Assembly (NCBI RefSeq): GCF_027587195.1
Contig: NZ_JAPDDP010000046.1
Coordinates: 1 to 59,185 of the forward strand
Length of the DNA stretch: 59,185 bases
Direction: 5' to 3'
Origin: Solirubrobacter phytolaccae
GTDB taxonomy: Bacteria; Actinomycetota; Thermoleophilia; Solirubrobacterales; Solirubrobacteraceae
Shown: positions 51,058-59,185 of the stretch, piece by piece
How the letters are laid out: each line of letters starts with the position of its first letter
Position numbering within the stretch: the first letter of the stretch is position 1
The notes under the pieces: model-generated
What the model was told of the DNA's origin: nothing
What the model saw: only the letters and a program-made list of their open reading frames with translations
Database searches by the model: none
Position numbers and translations under genes: made by a program

Positions 51058-52112
51058 GCGCCGCGCCCTACACGCTGCCCGGACGGGTCGTGCGCTTCGG
51101 CGAGGCCGTGTCGCTGCGCATCCAGCTGCGCGGCGTCGTCGTCGGCCTCATCCTCGTCGCCGTCGTGCTCGCGCTGTCGGTGTTCGCGATCGGCACGGGC
51201 GAGTTCGCGATCCCGCCCGGCACGGTCGTCAGCACGCTGCTCGGCGGCGGCGACCCCGGCTCGGCCTTCATCGTGCGCGAGCTGCGGCTCCCGCGGGTGG
51301 TGTGCGCGCTGCTCGTCGGCGCCGCGCTCGGCGTGTCCGGCGCGGTCTTCCAGTCCTTGACGCGCAACCCGCTCGGCTCGCCGGACATCGTCGGCTTCCC
51401 GCAGGGTGCGGCGGTCGGCGCGCTGATCGTGATCACGATCCTCTCCGGGTCCGGCGCCGCGATCACCGTCGGCGCGCTGGCGGGCGGCGTGCTGACCGCG
51501 TTCTCCGTCTACCTGCTGGCGTTCAAGCGCGGCGGGACGTCGGGCTTCCGGATCGTGCTGATCGGCATCGCGATCTCGTACCTGCTGGTCTCGGTCATCG
51601 ACTACCTGCTCGCGCGGGCGCGGATCGAGGACGCCCAGGAGGCCACGCGCTGGCTGCTCGGGTCGCTAAACGGGCGCACCTGGGAGGACGTCACGCCGCT
51701 CGCCATCTCGCTGGCGGTGCTCGTGCCGCTGGCGATCCCCGCGGCCCGTGCGCTGCGGGCGCTGGAGCTGGGCGACGACTCGGCGCACGCGCTCGGCCTG
51801 CGCGTGGAGCGTTCGCGGCTGGGCCTGGTCGCGTTGGCGGTCGGGCTCGTCTCGGTGACGACCGTCGCGGTCGGCCCGATCGGCTTCATCGCGCTGACCG
51901 CACCGCAGATCGCGCGCCGGGTGGCGCGCACCGCGGGGCTGCCGCTCGTATCCTCGGCGCTCATGGGCGCGGCCTTGACGCTCGCCTCGGACATCGCCGC
52001 CCAGCGGCTCGTGCCCGACCGGGCGCTGCCGGTGGGCGTGATGACCGGGCTGTTCGGCGGCGTCTATCTCGCCTGGCTGTTGACGATGGAGTGGAGAAAG
52101 GGACGCGGATGA
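51054..52112 (+). CDS. FecCD-family siderophore permease 2
   Basis: 352 residues, about ten helices. Family motifs: LRLPRVVCALLVGAALGVSGAVFQ and TRNPLGSPDIVGFPQGA in part, and GFIALTAPQIARRVAR near 285, the coupling loop. The SDIAAQR segment near the end is also typical. With the previous permease it forms a heterodimeric import channel. Starts in GTGA and its stop overlaps the ATPase gene (ATGA). Confidence 0.92.
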   Translation: MSAAPYTLPGRVVRFGEAVSLRIQLRGVVVGLILVAVVLALSVFAIGTGEFAIPPGTVVSTLLGGGDPGSAFIVRELRLPRVVCALLVGAALGVSGAVFQSLTRNPLGSPDIVGFPQGAAVGALIVITILSGSGAAITVGALAGGVLTAFSVYLLAFKRGGTSGFRIVLIGIAISYLLVSVIDYLLARARIEDAQEATRWLLGSLNGRTWEDVTPLAISLAVLVPLAIPAARALRALELGDDSAHALGLRVERSRLGLVALAVGLVSVTTVAVGPIGFIALTAPQIARRVARTAGLPLVSSALMGAALTLASDIAAQRLVPDRALPVGVMTGLFGGVYLAWLLTMEWRKGRG

Positions 52113-52897
52113 GCTCGTCACCGTTGCGGGCAGAAGCGGTGACGCTGGCCTACGACGCGCGCGTGGTCGCCGAAGGGCTGTCCGTCGACATCCCCGAGGG
52201 CGGTTTCACCGCGATCGTCGGGCCGAACGCGTGCGGCAAGTCGACCCTGCTGCGGGCGCTCGTGCGGATGCTCAAGCCGAAGGCCGGCAGCGTGCTGCTC
52301 GACGGCGTGGAGATCTCCTCGCTGCCGACCAAGCAGGTCGCGCGCCGGCTCGGGTTGCTGCCGCAGACGTCGATCGCGCCGGACGGGATCACGGTCGTCG
52401 ACCTCGTCGCGCGCGGGCGCCATCCCTACCAGCGGCTGCTGCGCCAGTGGTCCCACGACGACGAGCGCGCGGTCGCCGAGGCGATGGCCCAGACGCACAT
52501 CGAGGAGCTCTCGGGGCGGCTCGTCGACGAGCTCTCGGGCGGGCAGCGCCAGCGCGTGTGGATCGCGATGGCGCTCGCGCAGGAGACGCCGCTGCTGCTG
52601 CTCGACGAGCCGATCACGTTCCTGGACATCGCCCACCAGGTCGAGGTGCTCGACCTGTGCGCGAAGCTCCACGTGGAGGGTCGGACGCTGGTCGCGGTGC
52701 TCCACGACCTCAACCACGCGTGCCGCTACGCGACGCACCTGATCGCGATGCGGGACGGCTCGGTCGTCGCCGAAGGACCGCCGGCCGAGATCGTGACGGC
52801 GGAGCTGGTCGAGGCGGTCTTCGGCCTGAAGTGCCTCGTCGTGCCGTGCCCCGCGACGGGCGCGCCGATGGTCGTTCCCGCCGCGTCGCAGCAGTGA
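52109..52897 (+). CDS. Siderophore ABC transporter ATPase
   Basis: 262 residues. Walker A GPNACGKST near 33-41, Q-loop LLPQTS, signature LSGGQRQR near 145, Walker B LLLLDEPITFLDI and H-loop VLHDLNHA: all intact, typical of the FecE/FhuC group. It powers import through the two permeases. A purine-rich GGAGTGGAGAAAGGGA precedes the ATG. Its stop overlaps the next gene's GTG by 4 nt. Confidence 0.95.
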   Translation: MSSSPLRAEAVTLAYDARVVAEGLSVDIPEGGFTAIVGPNACGKSTLLRALVRMLKPKAGSVLLDGVEISSLPTKQVARRLGLLPQTSIAPDGITVVDLVARGRHPYQRLLRQWSHDDERAVAEAMAQTHIEELSGRLVDELSGGQRQRVWIAMALAQETPLLLLDEPITFLDIAHQVEVLDLCAKLHVEGRTLVAVLHDLNHACRYATHLIAMRDGSVVAEGPPAEIVTAELVEAVFGLKCLVVPCPATGAPMVVPAASQQ

Positions 52898-54507
52898 CGG
52901 GCGCCGCCCTGCTGCGGGGCGTGCTGCGCGCCCATCGCCGGCGCGTGGCGCTGGCGGCGACGCTGCTCGGCGCGCACCAGGGCTTCGAGGCGCTCGTGCC
53001 GGTCGTCGTCGGCGCGGCGATCGACGACGCGGTGGCGCCTTCCGACGGCAGCGCGCTGCTGCTGTGGGTCGGGTTGCTCGCGGTGCTGTTCGCATTCCTG
53101 TCGACCGCCTACCGCGAAGGCGCGCGCGCCGAGGAGCGTGCGCGGGAGACCGCGGCGCACGCGCTGCGGATGCAGGTGATGGAGCGTGTCGTCGACCCGC
53201 GCGGCGGCGGCGAGGCCGGGCTCATGCCCGGGCAGCTGCTCAGCGTGGCGACCGCGGACGTGGACGCGTCGGCGGGCGTGATCGCGGGCCTCGCGTACGG
53301 CACGGGCGTCGTGGTGGCGCTGGTCGCGGGCACGATCGTGCTGCTCGTGACGTCGCTGACCTTGGGGCTGACGGTCCTGGTGGGCTTGCCGGTCATCGTC
53401 TGGGCGGGCGGACGGCTGGGCGCGCTGCTGTCGCGCCGTGCGGCGGGCCAGCAGGCCGAGGCCGCCGACGCCTCGGGCGTGGCCGCGGACCTGGTGACGG
53501 GGCTGCGCGTGCTGCAGGGGATCGGCGCCGCCGACACCGCGGCGGAGCGCTATCGCGTCGCGAGCCAGTCGTCCCTGCGCGCGACGCTCGGCGCCGCCCG
53601 CGCGGAGATCGCACTGGGGGCGACGGCCGTGCTGGTCGGCGGGCTCGCCGTCGCGGGCGTGGCCTTCGTCGGCGGTCGCCTGGCGCTGGAGGGCGAGATC
53701 TCGCTGGGCGAGCTGATCGCCGCCGCCGGCATCACCCAGTTCCTCGTCGGTCCGCTGAGCCGCCTCGCCTGGGTCGGCGGCCTGCTCGCCCGCGCCCGTG
53801 GGTCGGCGACGCGTCTGGCGGAGGTGCTGTCGGCGCCGCCCGCCGTCCCTGCACCCACCACCCCCACCTCTTTGAGGTTGGAGAGCCCGCCGAAAGTCTC
53901 CGTCGGAACGCTCGAGGTACCCGGTGGGGCGTTGTTCGGGGTCGTCACCGACGCGCCCGAGGCGCTGCTCGCCGCGCTCGCCCGTGAGTCCTCCGAGGCG
54001 GTCGTGACCGTGGACGGCGTCGCGCTCGCGGCGATGGACCCCGCGGCGGCGCGCGCCACCGTCGTCGTCGCGCCGCACGAGGCGACGCTGCTGTCCGGGA
54101 CGGTGCGCGACAACGTGCCCGGCGCGGCCGACGCCGCGCTCGAAGCGGCGGCCGCCACCGACGTGATCGCCGCGCTGCCCGACGGCCTCGACACCGAGCT
54201 CGCCGACGCGGGCAGCTCGCTGTCCGGCGGCCAGCGCCAGCGGATCGCGCTCGCCCGCGCGCTCGCGACCCAAGCGCCCGTGCTCGTCCTGCACGACCCG
54301 ACGACCGCGCTCGACGCCGCCACCGAGGCCCGCGTGGCGGCCGCGATGCGCCAGGCGCGCGCGGGCACGACGACGATCCTCGTCACGACCAGCCCGCTGC
54401 TGCTCGCCGCGTGTGACGTGGTCGCCCACGTCCGCGACGGCCGCGTGAAGACGGCCTCGCACGCCGAGCTCCTCGCGGACGCCACGTACCGGGAGACGGT
54501 GGCGTGA
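52894..54507 (+). CDS. ABC exporter half A with degenerate ATP site
   Basis: 537 residues: six-helix membrane domain (about 10-300) then a nucleotide-binding domain. The Walker A region reads GALFGVVTDAPEALLAAL (about 345), without the GxxGxGKS/T loop, and Walker B reads VLVLHDP (463-469) with His in place of the Asp and Asp for the catalytic Glu. The signature LSGGQRQ (443-449) is intact. So it cannot bind ATP in the normal way but can complete a partner's site. Its partner is the next gene, which overlaps by 4 nt. Probable role: exporting the apo-siderophore or moving it across the membrane after uptake. Confidence 0.9.
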   Translation: MTGAALLRGVLRAHRRRVALAATLLGAHQGFEALVPVVVGAAIDDAVAPSDGSALLLWVGLLAVLFAFLSTAYREGARAEERARETAAHALRMQVMERVVDPRGGGEAGLMPGQLLSVATADVDASAGVIAGLAYGTGVVVALVAGTIVLLVTSLTLGLTVLVGLPVIVWAGGRLGALLSRRAAGQQAEAADASGVAADLVTGLRVLQGIGAADTAAERYRVASQSSLRATLGAARAEIALGATAVLVGGLAVAGVAFVGGRLALEGEISLGELIAAAGITQFLVGPLSRLAWVGGLLARARGSATRLAEVLSAPPAVPAPTTPTSLRLESPPKVSVGTLEVPGGALFGVVTDAPEALLAALARESSEAVVTVDGVALAAMDPAAARATVVVAPHEATLLSGTVRDNVPGAADAALEAAAATDVIAALPDGLDTELADAGSSLSGGQRQRIALARALATQAPVLVLHDPTTALDAATEARVAAAMRQARAGTTTILVTTSPLLLAACDVVAHVRDGRVKTASHAELLADATYRETVA

Positions 54508-56180
54508 AGTCGCTCCCGACCGCGACCGGACGCGAATGCTGGACGGTCGTGCGCGCGCTGTTGCGGCCGCGCCGCAAGCAGGCCGCGCTGGCGGTCCTCG
54601 TGCTCGTCGCCGCGGCCGCGCTCGGCCTCGCCGGGCCGCTCCTGCTCGGCGAGATCGTCGACCGGATCGACGACGACCGCGCGGCGAGCTCGATCACGGC
54701 GCCCGCGCTCGGCCTGCTCGCCGCCGCGCTCGGCGAAGCCGTCCTGTTCGCGCTCGGCCTCATCCTCATCTCCAAGCTCGGCCAGCCGATCCTCGCGACG
54801 CTCCGCGAACGCGTCGTCGCGCGGGCCCTCAAATTGCCCGCCGAGCAGGTCGAGCGCGGCGGCCGCGGCGATCTGCTCAGCCGGCTCGGCGACGACATCG
54901 CCGTGCTGTCGGAGGCCGTGGTCGAGGCGATCCCGCCGCTCGCCGCCGCGTCCCTCACGCTCGCGCTCACGTTCGTCGGCCTCGCGACGATCGACCCGCG
55001 GCTCACGCTCGCCGCGCTGCTCGTCGTGCCGGTGCAGCTGTGGGCGCTGCGTTGGTACGCGAAGAAGGCCGGCCCGGCCTATGCCGCCGAGCGCCGGATC
55101 AGCGGGGAGCGGGCGCAGGCGATCCTCGACGTCGTCGGCGGCGCCAAGACGATCCGCGCGCTCGGCCTGCAGCCGACGGCGCTCCCGCGGGTCGAGGCGC
55201 GCTCGCTCTCCAGCGTCGCGGCCGTCGTCAGGACGATCCGCATCTCCACCCACTTCAGCTCGCGCCTGAACCTCGCCGAGTTCGTCGGCACCGCGTCCAC
55301 GCTGGTCATGGGCTACTTCCTGGTCAAGAGCGACAGCATCACCGTCGGCGCCGCGACCGCCGCCGCGCTGCTGTTCATCCGCACGTTCGACCAGTTCAAC
55401 ATCGTGCTCGGGACGATCGACGAGGCCAACCGCGCGCTCGCCGCGCTCGCGCGCCTGGTCGGCGTCCTCCAGGTGCCCGAGCCGCCGCCGCCCGTGCCGC
55501 ACCCCGGCGCGCACGTCTCACTCGACAAGATCCGCCACGCCTACGACGACGGCCCTGTCGTCCTGCACGACGTCGACCTGCACATCGAGGCCGGCGAGCG
55601 CGTGGCGATCGTCGGCGTGTCCGGGTCGGGCAAGACGACGCTCGCGAAGGTCGTCGCCCGCTTCCACACACCGACCTCCGGGACGGTCGACGTCGGCCAC
55701 GTCGCGCTCGTCACGCAGGAGGTCCACGTGTTCGCGGGGCCGCTCGCCGACGACCTGCGACTGGCCGCGCCGAACGCCACCGACGCGCAGCTGCAGGCCG
55801 CCCTCGACGCCGTCGACGCCGACTGGGCCAAGCTCGACGCGGTCGTCGGCCACGGCGGCGTCGAGCTCACGCCCGCGCAGGCGCAGCAGATCGCGCTCGC
55901 CCGCCTGCACCTCGCCGACCCGAAGATCGCCGTGCTCGACGAGGCCACCGCCGAGGCGGGCAGCGCCGGCGCGCGCGTGCTCGAGCGGGCCGCCGACACC
56001 GTCCTGCAGGGCCGTACCGCGCTCGTCGTCGCGCACCGCCTCACGCAGGCAGCGCGCGCCGACCGGATCATCGTGCTCGACGCGGGCCGTGTCGTCGAGC
56101 AGGGCACCCACGACCAGCTCGTGGCGGCCGAGGGCGCGTACGCCGCCCTCTGGCACACCTGGTCGCAGGACCGCGCCTAG
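54504..56180 (+). CDS. ABC exporter half B with intact Walker motifs and lost signature
   Basis: 558 residues: six-helix membrane domain (about 15-310), then the ATPase domain. Walker A GVSGSGKT (371-378), Walker B IAVLDEA (D479, E480) and an H-loop (VVAHR near 511) are intact. The ABC signature reads LTPAQAQQ (455-462) in place of LSGGQ. It thus supplies exactly what half A lacks, and lacks what half A supplies. GTG start in GTGA overlapping half A. It ends directly against the stop of the second binding-protein gene. Confidence 0.9.
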   Translation: MKSLPTATGRECWTVVRALLRPRRKQAALAVLVLVAAAALGLAGPLLLGEIVDRIDDDRAASSITAPALGLLAAALGEAVLFALGLILISKLGQPILATLRERVVARALKLPAEQVERGGRGDLLSRLGDDIAVLSEAVVEAIPPLAAASLTLALTFVGLATIDPRLTLAALLVVPVQLWALRWYAKKAGPAYAAERRISGERAQAILDVVGGAKTIRALGLQPTALPRVEARSLSSVAAVVRTIRISTHFSSRLNLAEFVGTASTLVMGYFLVKSDSITVGAATAAALLFIRTFDQFNIVLGTIDEANRALAALARLVGVLQVPEPPPPVPHPGAHVSLDKIRHAYDDGPVVLHDVDLHIEAGERVAIVGVSGSGKTTLAKVVARFHTPTSGTVDVGHVALVTQEVHVFAGPLADDLRLAAPNATDAQLQAALDAVDADWAKLDAVVGHGGVELTPAQAQQIALARLHLADPKIAVLDEATAEAGSAGARVLERAADTVLQGRTALVVAHRLTQAARADRIIVLDAGRVVEQGTHDQLVAAEGAYAALWHTWSQDRA

Positions 56181-57209
56181 CTACTTCCCGACCAGCGCCT
56201 CGGGCGACTCGCCCGCGACCGCGTCCTTCAAGGCCGGCGTCAGCTTCTCGAGCGTGTACTTGAGCGCGAGCGGCGTGTCGAAGTACATCGCACCGCTGAG
56301 CGTCGGGTCGGTGTACACCGCGTGCTTGCCCTTGACGGCGGACAAGAAGCCGAACGTCGGCTCCTTCTTGAGCGCCGCGATGTCGCTCGCCTTCTCGGTC
56401 GCGAACACGATCACGTCGGCGTCGATCACGTCCAGGCGCTCCGCGGACACCGCGACCTGCTCGCCGACGTTCTTGACGAGCGGCGTGAGCTTCGGGTTGA
56501 TGACGAACCCGAGGTAGGTGAGGAAGTCGGTGCTGAGCCCGTCCGGGTAGACGTAGAGCTCGCCGTCGTAGAACGCGTTCTGGCTGAAGGTCGCCGTCTT
56601 GCCCTTGAACTCCGGGTTCTCGGCCGCGGCCGCGGCGTAGGCGTCCTTGACGCCCTGGATGAGCTTCGCGCCCTCCTCGGGCTTGCCGAGCGCCTGCGCG
56701 ATCAGCGTGGTCTGCTGGTCCCAGGGCGAGAAGTAGTCCGGGCTGCCCTTGGGGCCGGCGATCGTCGGCGCGAGCTTGGAGAGCTTGTCGTAGTCGGCCT
56801 GCTTCATGCCCGCGTTGGTGCCGATGATCAGGTCGGGCCGCAGCGTCGCGATCTTCTCGTAGTCGAAGCCGTCGGAGTTGGTGAGCACGGTCGGCTTCGC
56901 GTCGCCCAGCAGCGCCTGCGCCCACGGCCACACGGCGTACGGCTGCTCGCCGTACCACTCGGTCGTCGCGACCGGCGTGTAGCCGAGCTCCAGCACCGTG
57001 TCCTGCTCGGTGAGCCCGACGATCACGATCCGCTCGGGCTTCTTCGGCACGGTCGTGGAGCCGAACTTGTGCTCGACGGTCTGCGGGAACGTCTCGGCGG
57101 CGGCCGCCGGCGTGGACGTCGCGGACGGCTGGGCTTCGGGCTCTTCGGACGAGCCGCAGCCCGCGAGCGCGAGCAGAGCGGCGGCGGCCAAGGCAAGGGA
57201 CAGGCGCAT
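56181..57209 (-). CDS. Siderophore ABC transporter substrate-binding lipoprotein 2
   Basis: 342 residues. Lipobox LAGC (C18), Thr/Ala-rich linker, then FecB-type fold with TVEHKFGSTTV, RIVIVGLTEQD, RPDLIIGTNAG. Related to the first binding protein and probably specific for another siderophore form. The palindromic operator copy overlaps its start codon, and TAGGGT lies 6 nt before the ATG. It lies at the far end of the locus, facing the transporter genes, so the two receptors flank the operon. Confidence 0.9.
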   Translation of the reverse strand: MRLSLALAAAALLALAGCGSSEEPEAQPSATSTPAAAAETFPQTVEHKFGSTTVPKKPERIVIVGLTEQDTVLELGYTPVATTEWYGEQPYAVWPWAQALLGDAKPTVLTNSDGFDYEKIATLRPDLIIGTNAGMKQADYDKLSKLAPTIAGPKGSPDYFSPWDQQTTLIAQALGKPEEGAKLIQGVKDAYAAAAAENPEFKGKTATFSQNAFYDGELYVYPDGLSTDFLTYLGFVINPKLTPLVKNVGEQVAVSAERLDVIDADVIVFATEKASDIAALKKEPTFGFLSAVKGKHAVYTDPTLSGAMYFDTPLALKYTLEKLTPALKDAVAGESPEALVGK

Positions 57210-57223
57210 TAGGCCACCCTAAC
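57209..57223. promoter_or_regulatory. Palindromic iron-box-like operator 2
   Basis: TTAGG-CCAC-CCTAA plus C, the same site as at 49973-49988 with one changed spacer base. It overlaps the first base of the ATG of the second binding-protein gene and covers a minus-strand TAGGGT -10 box. Only 19 bp separate this gene from the LAL regulator gene, so promoter elements lie partly in that gene's end. Confidence 0.7.
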
Positions 57224-57228
57224 TAAGG

Positions 57229-59070
57229 TCAGGCGGCAGCCGCGTCACCCTCGAGGCCGAGCGCGCTCGCGAGGTCGCGGCGCGAGGAGATCCCGAGCTT
57301 GCTGTAGCTGCGGCCGAGGTGAACCTCGACCGTCTTGAGCGTCACCCACAGCGTCTCGGCGATCTGGCGGTTCGTGAGGCCTTCGGCGGCGAGCTGCGCG
57401 ACGCGCCGCTCGGCGGGCGTGAGCGCCTCGACGCCTTCGAGCCGCTCCCGCCGCGGCCGGGCGCCGGACGCCTCCAGCTCCTGGTGGGCGTGGCGGGCGA
57501 GCAGCGCGGACTCGGTGCGCGCGGCGAGCTCGAGCGCGTTGCGCAGCGGCTCGCGTGCCTCCACCCGGTCGCCGCGGATGCGCAGGCGGGCGCCGAGGTC
57601 GTGCAGCGCCCAACCGTGCTCGCGGCGCAGGTCGGTGCCTTCGAGCGCGCTGACCGCCTCGCGGAGCGTCGCGATCGCGTCGTCGCCGTCCTGGGCGAGC
57701 GAACGCCGGCGCAGCGCCATGCCGAGGCAGCCCGGGCGTTGGGCCGCCTGCGCGGTCGCGACGTCCTGCTCCATCAGCTCGAGCGCTTCCTCGGACTGCC
57801 CCGTCGCGGCGAGCACTTCGGCCAGGCGGAGGCGACCGTAGACCGCGTTCGGCGCCGTCCAGCCCCGCGCGTCGGCGAACGCGACGACGCGCCGCAGGTC
57901 GGCCTCGGCCTCGTCGTGGCGCCGCAGCAGGAAGCGCACCCGGCCGCGGATGGTCAGCGCGAACGGCTCGATGAACGTGCCCGCGGCGGCCCCCAGGTCG
58001 ACGTCGATCTCGGCCGCGGCCTCCTCGAGCCGGTCGAGCTCGACCAGGTTCTCGGCGAGGATCGCGCTCAGCGCGGGGACGGTCGTGACCATCCCCTGGG
58101 CGCGGATCGCCTCCAGGCCGCTGCGAGCGCGCGCGGCGCCGAGCGCGACCGAGCCGAAGTCGCGATGCCAGTAGCCCCACGCCTGCTCGACGAAGAGCGT
58201 CGCGGCGAGCAGACCCTGCTCACGCACCGCGCGGTCGCCGGCCTGGAGCGCGCGCTCGGCGCCGCGGGCGTCCTCGGCGAAGCGCAGCGCGTGCGTGACG
58301 AGGTTCCAGGTCGAGCTCGCCGGGCCGACCGTGGCGAGCAGCTCGCCGCCCGCCAGCGCGCGTTCGCACAGCGAGATCAGCTCGCCGGTCGGGAGCCCGC
58401 GCAGCGCGCCGTCGTTCGCGGCCGCGGCGAGCGCGGCGATCGACGGCGGGTCGAGCTGGACGCCGCGCGCGATCCGTTCGCGCAGCCGCACGGGGTCCGC
58501 GTCCGCGAGCAGCAGCGCTTCGAGCAGCCCCGCCTCGAGCCGCAGCGCGAGTGCCGGGTCGGCGGCGTCCTCGGTCGCCTGCTCGAGCTCGTCCACCGCG
58601 GCCGCCGGGTCCGTGTGCACGAGGTGGTTGGCGAGCGCGGCGTGGGCGCGCGCGGCGGCGTCGCCGTCGAGGCCGTCGCGCAGCAGCTGACGCAGGCGGC
58701 CGGGCCCGTCGGGGCGCTGCGCGCGCACTTCCAGCTCGCCGAGCTCGAGCGTGACGTCGACGCGCTCCGCCGGCGTGAGCGGCGGCTCGTCGAGTGCGCG
58801 CCTCAGCTGGTCGGCGGCGAGGTCCGTCGTGCCTTCCGCGGCCGCCTCCCGCGCGGCGGCGCGCAGGTCGGCGACGGCCCGCTCGTCCCCCGCTGGCTCC
58901 GCGGCCTGCCAGTGCGGCGCGACGGCGCCGGGCCGCAAACCACGGTCGCGCAGGCGCAACGCGGCGGCCCGGTGCAGCGCCGCGCGCTCCCCGGCGGGGA
59001 TCGCGTCGAGCACGGCCGCGCGCACGAGCGGATGCACGAACGCGCGCCCGACGAGCACGTCGGCAGCGGC
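57229..59070 (-). pseudogene. LuxR-type LAL regulator, N-terminal part missing
   Basis: About 612 residues of a large ATP-binding LuxR-family regulator. It begins in FVHPLVRAAV, the segment that follows the AAA/NACHT ATPase domain in full-length members of about 900 residues; the Walker motifs are absent. A long TPR-like helical region follows, ending in a LuxR helix-turn-helix (LTPAERRVAQLAAEGLTNRQIAE and VHLGRSYSKLGISSRRDLA in outline). The frame stays open up to about 59076 and beyond, but upstream DNA encodes a different protein in another frame. It is therefore cut either by genomic rearrangement or by a wrong assembly join. GTG 59058 is the first possible start left. Confidence 0.8.
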
Positions 59071-59185
59071 TCGGAGTCCACCTGCACGACCGTGTTCGTG
59101 TTGCCGTCGACGGCCATGTCCTGCCGCACGCAGAAGAAGTGCTGGTGGTGCGGCCCGTACAGCCCCGGCGCCACCAGTGTCCCGT
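59060..59185 (-). pseudogene. Copper amine oxidase fragment
   Basis: About 40 residues in a frame different from the LAL gene: VAPGLYGPHHQHFF, then RQDMAVDGNTN and VDSEPLP. This is the copper-site segment of primary-amine (tyramine-type) oxidases, with HxH supplying two of the three copper His ligands and the following D-M-A-x-D-G conserved. Normally a further C-terminal region with the third His would follow; here the sequence switches to the LAL regulator at about 59060-59076. The N-terminal part lies outside the window. Confidence 0.75.

Overview
The window is about 59 kb of very GC-rich, gene-dense DNA from an actinobacterium. The gene mix (ECF42-type sigma factor with a DGPF partner, LuxR-type LAL regulator, SigK/RskA-like pair, PP2C/STAS partner-switch genes, CopC/YcnI/CopD copper genes, GTG/TTG starts, -10 boxes 6-10 nt before start codons) would suit the Thermoleophilia (Solirubrobacter/Conexibacter-like). 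That placement is an inference. No rRNA, tRNA, CRISPR array or intact insertion sequence was seen. Both edges cut genes.

Layout. 1-5.0 kb: end of a ribokinase-like gene, a metallophosphoesterase, a small membrane protein, a secreted lytic-transglycosylase-like protein, a lipoprotein, and a large nucleoside-phosphorylase-like protein. 5.0-13.7 kb: a four-gene, overlap-coupled operon of three paralogous ~835-residue DUF6493-type proteins around a SWIM zinc-finger protein; this is the best candidate for an under-described system. 13.7-17.2 kb: a persulfide-dioxygenase/rhodanese fusion divergent from a zinc-finger ClpE-like unfoldase, both apparently leaderless. 17.2-24.9 kb: diguanylate cyclase, beta-propeller glycosidase-like protein, DGPF protein plus ECF42 sigma factor joined by a 21-bp inverted repeat, flavin monooxygenase, amino-acid permease, GlsB-like and glyoxalase-like genes. 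24.9-31.7 kb: acyl-CoA ligase, C5-epimerase-like lipoprotein, acyl desaturase, cyclopropane-fatty-acid synthase with a palindromic in-frame insertion, DEAD-box helicase. 31.8-36.2 kb: cytochrome c and a copper operon (CopC, YcnI, an unnamed His/Met-rich membrane protein, CopC-CopD fusion). 36.2-43.7 kb: GAF-PP2C-kinase plus STAS, patatin, SigK/RskA-like pair, two secreted repeat proteins, LysE exporter. 43.7-48.9 kb: an uncharacterised four-gene minus-strand group headed by a beta-helix protein, then a lower-GC patch with an orphan HipB-like regulator. 48.9-57.2 kb: siderophore locus with two substrate-binding lipoproteins, two permeases, an ATPase and a heterodimeric ABC exporter; two matching palindromic operators lie in front of the binding-protein genes. 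57.2-59.2 kb: a LAL regulator truncated at a junction with a copper amine oxidase fragment.

Two genome-wide habits stand out. At least nine genes have a TAnnnT box 7-8 nt before the start codon, as expected for leaderless mRNAs. Most convergent pairs overlap at or abut their stop codons; only two have clear hairpin terminators.
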